Shown: positions 7,551-10,132 of the stretch, in pieces
Layout: every line of letters starts with the position of its first letter
Numbering within the stretch: the first letter of the stretch is position 1
Origin: Prevotellaceae bacterium
GTDB lineage: Bacteria > Bacteroidota > Bacteroidia > Bacteroidales > Bacteroidaceae
DNA length: 10,132 nucleotides
Direction of reading: 5' to 3'
NCBI GenBank assembly: GCA_022508635.1
Contig: JAFLUV010000027.1
Coordinates: 7,785 to 17,916 of the forward strand
Translations under genes and position numbers: made by a program
The notes under the pieces: model-generated
The model's input: only the letters and a program-made list of their open reading frames with translations
Told to the model about the DNA's origin: nothing
The model's database searches: none

Positions 7551-8217
7551 ATTGTTTGCGTGTCAGTACGCGGTCTATCATGCCGTACTCCTTTGCTTCG
7601 TCAGCCGTCATCCAGTAGTCTCGGTCACTATCTGCCCATACCTTGTCAAAATTGGTGTGCGAGTGTTCGGCAATGATGTTGTAGAGTTCTTTTTTCAGTT
7701 TCTGTATCTCACGTGCAGTAATCTCAATATCACTGGCCTGTCCCTGTGCGCCGCCCATCGGCTGGTGTATCATGACTCTGCTGTGGGTTAAGGCACTGCG
7801 CTTGCCTTCCGTGCCTGCTACGAGGAGTACGGCAGCCATGCTTGCGGCCATGCCGGTGCAGATAGTAGCTACGTTGCTCGAGATGAACTGCATCGTGTCA
7901 TAGATGCCCAGTCCTGCATAGACGCTGCCACCAGGGCTGTTAATGTAGATGCTGATGTCTTTGCCGGGGTCTGTGCTGTCCAAATAGAGTAATTGTGCCT
8001 GCAAGGTGTTGGCGGTGTAGTCGTCAATCTGTGTGCCGAGGAAGATGATGCGATCCATCATCAGGCGACTGAAAACGTCCATCTGGGTAACGTTGAGCTG
8101 GCGTTCTTCCAGGATATAGGGATTGAGATACTGGTTCTGCATGCTGATGACATCGTCCAGAGCCATGCTGTTCATACCCAGGTGACGGGTAGCAAACTTG
8201 TGAAAGTCGTTGTTCAT
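7549..8217 (-). CDS. clpP: ATP-dependent Clp protease proteolytic subunit ClpP
   Basis: The product is 222 aa, slightly longer than E. coli ClpP (207 aa) because of an N-terminal extension that is probably removed by self-processing. ClpP is the serine peptidase that forms the double-heptamer chamber used by ClpX. The catalytic triad is Ser126 in TGMAASMAA, His151 in MIHQPMGGAQGQ and Asp200 in DSDRDYWM. The SPGGSVYAGLGIYDTM segment (94-109) forms the oxyanion-hole region, and the handle helix follows from about 163 to 185. Internal Met15 and Met18 could serve as alternative starts, but the ORF start gives an N-terminus like those of other Bacteroidales ClpPs. It follows tig after a 113-bp spacer in which I see no promoter of the consensus type, so it is probably transcribed with tig, then clpX. 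Confidence 0.97.
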   Translation of the reverse strand: MNNDFHKFATRHLGMNSMALDDVISMQNQYLNPYILEERQLNVTQMDVFSRLMMDRIIFLGTQIDDYTANTLQAQLLYLDSTDPGKDISIYINSPGGSVYAGLGIYDTMQFISSNVATICTGMAASMAAVLLVAGTEGKRSALTHSRVMIHQPMGGAQGQASDIEITAREIQKLKKELYNIIAEHSHTNFDKVWADSDRDYWMTADEAKEYGMIDRVLTRKQ

Positions 8218-8247
8218 TGTCGTAGTTTTCTCTGCATTCAGGGTAAC

Positions 8248-8277
8248 GGGAACGACCCATCGCCGTGAGTCGTTCCC
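8248..8277 (-). promoter_or_regulatory. Perfect 9-bp inverted repeat in the clpP leader
   Basis: GGGAACGAC (8248-8256) and GTCGTTCCC (8269-8277) are exact complements around a 12-nt loop, ending 30 nt upstream of the clpP ATG. No U-tract follows on the minus strand, so it is a poor candidate for an intrinsic terminator. It could be an mRNA-processing or stability hairpin, or a repressor operator. It does not match the CIRCE (HrcA) or CtsR sites used for heat-shock genes in other bacteria. Confidence 0.6.
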
Positions 8278-8296
8278 TATACCTTAATTATATATA

Positions 8297-8317
8297 ACGC
8301 GTGCGTATGTGCGCGCG
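8297..8317. other. 21-nt alternating purine-pyrimidine tract after tig
   Basis: Starting 14 bp beyond the tig stop, every base from 8297 to 8317 alternates purine and pyrimidine, mostly as CG and TG steps, and an AT-alternating run lies alongside (8291-8296). Such tracts favour Z-DNA under negative supercoiling. The same bases can form an imperfect GC-rich hairpin (CGCG arms at 8298-8301 and 8314-8317, with mismatches inside) followed on the minus strand by TTATATATAATT, so a leaky tig terminator is another reading. Confidence 0.5.
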
Positions 8318-8330
8318 AGGGTTTTGCCGT

Positions 8331-9698
8331 TTATTTCTTTCCCTCTTCTGTGAGCTTGTGGAATTCGTCCATCGTGACTTCTTTTACTTCCAGCGTCACG
8401 ACGTCCTTGGCCTTTGCTGCTACCATGTTTTCTATGGTGCGCTCTACGAGGCCCTGTGCCTGCTGTTCGTTCTTGAGCATTTCGGCTGCATAGCTGGCGA
8501 TGGACTCCTCGGGGAGGTTTATCATGCCGTATTGTGCGAACTGGATGCGGGTGTAGGCCTTGGCGGTTTCGAGCACATCTTCGTGCTGTACCTTTATTTC
8601 AAGCTGGTCGCAAAGCTGTTCCTTGACGAGGTGCCAAAGCAGTTCGGGCAGGGTGTTCTTGAAGTTGTCCTCAACGTATTCTTCGCCTTTGTCTGCGTTG
8701 CGGAGTTTCATGAAGCGCTTCAGGAGGGCTTCGGGGAACTCTACGTCGCCGATACGGTTCGTTATGTGGTTACGCAAATCCCGGATGAACTGGTATTCTG
8801 CTTCGGTGTTGAAGTTCTTCTTGATGTCGTCGGCAATGAACTTGCGGAATTCTTCTTCGCTCTTTACGACGTCTTTGCCGAGCATCTGGTCGTAGAGCTC
8901 CTGGCTGAGCTTTGCCGGCTCGAAGCGTGTTATCTCGGAAATCTGGAGGTTGAAGTCTGCCTTCATGTCGGCGGCTTCTTCCTTGCTGATGCGCAGCAGG
9001 CTGGCAAGCTCCGTGGTGCTGTCGTTGTATGCCTTGGCGGGGTTGATGGCGATGATGTCGCCTACCTTGGAGCCTTCAAACTTGGTTTTCTCCTCGTTGT
9101 CCTTCATGTATTCGGGAAGCATGACGGCATTTTCCACCTGGATGCCTCCTTCCAGCACGTTGCCGTCGGCATCGAGCTGTGAGAGTGTGCCCTTGACCAT
9201 GTCGCGTGCTGCGTAGCTCTCGACTTTGACGTGCTGTCCGCCGCGTTGGCAGAAGCTCTGTACCTGCTGGTCTACCAGGGCATTGTCCACCTTGATGTCG
9301 TAGTAGGTGAGCTTGTCCTTCTTCGTGAGCTTGGCATCGAACTCCGGGGCGAGGGCGATGTCGAAGGCGAAGGTGAAGCTTTCCTGTGTCTCGAAGTCGA
9401 CGGCGGGGGTCTTCTCTTCGTTGGGGAGCGGCTCTGCCAGCATGTTCACCTTGTTCTCGCGGATATATTTGTTGATTCCCTCGCCGATGAGCTTGTTGAC
9501 TTCCTCGGCCATGATTTCCTTGCCGAAGCGCTTTTGGATGAGGGAGGCTGGCACTTTGCCGGGGCGGAACCCGGGAAGGGTTGCCTTCTTGCTGAAGTCT
9601 TTCAGGGCGGCTGTTACCTTTCCTTCGTAGTCAGCCTTTTCGATGTTGACGGTGAGCAGGGCGTTCACCTTGTCGACTTTTTCAAGTGAAATGTTCAT
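8331..9698 (-). CDS. tig: Trigger factor (ribosome-associated chaperone)
   Basis: From the ATG at 9696-9698 the product is 455 aa. The reading frame continues upstream to 9827, but MNISLEKVDKVNALLTV matches the usual trigger-factor N-terminus and the promoter at 9798-9828 lies inside that extension, so the inner start is chosen. Trigger factor binds the ribosome at the exit tunnel and shields nascent chains in the cytoplasm. The N-terminal domain carries the ribosome-binding signature GFRPGKVP (43-50). The middle region (about 160-258) aligns only loosely with the FKBP-type prolyl isomerase domain: segments such as KVGDIIAINPAKAY are recognisable, but several residues expected of an active FKBP are not evident. 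The C-terminal helical arms (260-440) form the chaperone cradle. It leads the tig-clpP-clpX block. Confidence 0.95.
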   Translation of the reverse strand: MNISLEKVDKVNALLTVNIEKADYEGKVTAALKDFSKKATLPGFRPGKVPASLIQKRFGKEIMAEEVNKLIGEGINKYIRENKVNMLAEPLPNEEKTPAVDFETQESFTFAFDIALAPEFDAKLTKKDKLTYYDIKVDNALVDQQVQSFCQRGGQHVKVESYAARDMVKGTLSQLDADGNVLEGGIQVENAVMLPEYMKDNEEKTKFEGSKVGDIIAINPAKAYNDSTTELASLLRISKEEAADMKADFNLQISEITRFEPAKLSQELYDQMLGKDVVKSEEEFRKFIADDIKKNFNTEAEYQFIRDLRNHITNRIGDVEFPEALLKRFMKLRNADKGEEYVEDNFKNTLPELLWHLVKEQLCDQLEIKVQHEDVLETAKAYTRIQFAQYGMINLPEESIASYAAEMLKNEQQAQGLVERTIENMVAAKAKDVVTLEVKEVTMDEFHKLTEEGKK

Positions 9699-9797
9699 TG
9701 TCTTGTTTGATGTAGAGTGAAGAGCGGGGATGGAGGGGTTTAGCGGCCCGGCTCCTTTCCGTCTCTGTACTATATTATGTATAATTATTTGCGGGTG

Positions 9798-9828
9798 CAA
9801 AGGTACGACAAATAATTCAAAATACAAA
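9798..9828 (-). promoter_or_regulatory. Bacteroidetes-type promoter for tig (and probably clpP-clpX)
   Basis: The minus strand has TTTG (9825-9828), a 19-bp spacer and TACCTTTG (9798-9805), matching the Bacteroidetes consensus exactly. The inferred start near 9791 gives a leader of about 90 nt to the tig ATG. The leader contains GGAG and CTCC segments (around 9735-9760) that could pair. Confidence 0.78.
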
Positions 9829-9839
9829 ATTATAGGGAG

Positions 9840-9980
9840 GTTCTGTTTCCCCGGGCTGGCTTTAGTGCGTTGACATTTGTCGGAGCCTTTGTGGCATGGT
9901 TCGTGTTTTTCTCCTGAACAGGCTCAGGAAACGCCTGGGCGAACTAAGCCAACGCGACGGACTTAATGTATCCCGGGCTC
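9840..9980. other. Non-coding hairpin-rich segment between CCCGGGCT direct repeats
   Basis: No coding region is visible. CCCGGGCT occurs at 9850-9857 and again at 9972-9979 in the same orientation. Inside, GTTCG (9899-9903) pairs with CGAAC (9940-9944), GTTT (9905-9908) with AAAC (9929-9932) and CCTGA (9913-9917) with TCAGG (9924-9928), nested as one long imperfect hairpin. CAGGC (9919-9923) can alternatively pair with GCCTG (9933-9937). This could be a small non-autonomous repeat element, an intergenic RNA, or the end of a neighbouring transcript. I cannot decide between these from one copy. Confidence 0.4.
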
Positions 9981-10006
9981 GCAGGACTTTGATTAATCTG
10001 GGTGCT

Positions 10007-10132
10007 TTGTCACGATAAACTAATCATCCTATCGTGATAAACTAATCAATCTATCACGATAAACTAACTAATCTATCACGATAAATCAATCAATCTATCA
10101 TGATAAACTAATCAATCTATCATGATAAACTA
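10007..10132. repeat. Tandem array of 22-bp units with TATC-NN-GATA dyad (runs off right edge)
   Basis: GATAA recurs at 10014, 10036, 10058, 10080, 10102 and 10124, exactly 22 bp apart. Each complete unit is CTATC, two variable bases, GATAAA, then a tail close to CTAATCAAT. The first unit has TTGTC in place of CTATC. The two central bases are AC (units 1, 3, 4), GT (unit 2) or AT (units 5, 6), so the TATC/GATA dyad is conserved while its centre varies. Units 3 and 4 differ from the others in the tail. The sixth unit is cut by the window end. There are no spacers of the CRISPR kind. Confidence 0.9.

Noticed and set aside
8248..8277. CIRCE heat-shock operator in front of clpP
   Set aside because: The arms GGGAACGAC/GTCGTTCCC and 12-nt loop do not match the CIRCE arms TTAGCACTC/GAGTGCTAA with a 9-nt loop.
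8301..9182. 293-codon plus-strand reading frame opposite tig
   Set aside because: It is a mirror of the trigger factor coding sequence, with a low-complexity Val/Leu/Phe-rich translation, no promoter and no recognisable domain.
9699..9827. 43-residue N-terminal extension of trigger factor
   Set aside because: The extension has no homology pattern, contains the promoter and leader, and MNISLEKVDK is the family-typical start.
10007..10132. CRISPR array
   Set aside because: Units are directly adjacent at 22-bp period with near-identical tails; there are no unique spacers and no cas genes in the window.

Overview
The window looks like a chromosomal segment of a Bacteroidales bacterium, probably Prevotellaceae or a close relative. 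Three observations support this. The ClpP, ClpX, RecQ and trigger factor sequences are of the Bacteroidetes type. The gene order tig-clpP-clpX-recQ is the one I recall for this order. Four gene starts are preceded by the Bacteroidetes promoter pair, a -33 TTTG box and a -7 TAnnTTTG box 19-20 bp apart, and most starts lack a Shine-Dalgarno sequence. All genes are read from the minus strand, so transcription runs from high to low coordinates.

Layout from right to left. The end of the window (10007-10132) is a tandem array of 22-bp units, each with a TATC-NN-GATA dyad, and it runs off the edge. Next comes about 140 bp of non-coding DNA with hairpins, bounded by two copies of CCCGGGCT. Then follow the tig promoter (9798-9828) and a proteostasis block: tig (trigger factor), a 113-bp spacer with a 9-bp inverted repeat and an alternating purine-pyrimidine tract, and clpP and clpX 6 bp apart. 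A short gap holds a separate promoter for recQ (RecQ-type helicase with an HRDC domain and a C-terminal extension).

Downstream of recQ is a non-coding stretch of about 460 bp with a second, decayed array of 22-bp period that carries the same CTATC-A/G-T/C heptamer as the terminal array. Then come a predicted outer-membrane or periplasmic lipoprotein glycosidase (GH106-like), a membrane-anchored SPFH/Band 7 protein with its own promoter, and at the left edge the first 15 codons of another exported protein, also with its own promoter.

Together, trigger factor handles nascent chains and ClpXP performs ATP-driven proteolysis. RecQ is a DNA repair helicase that is adjacent but apparently transcribed separately. 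The glycosidase, SPFH protein and exported protein look like independent single-gene units. I see no mobile-element gene, phage gene, CRISPR array, tRNA or rRNA, and no evidence of a new multi-gene system. The least explained parts are non-coding: the two related 22-bp-period arrays, the hairpin region upstream of tig, the tig-clpP spacer, and a dyad that overlaps the leftmost promoter.
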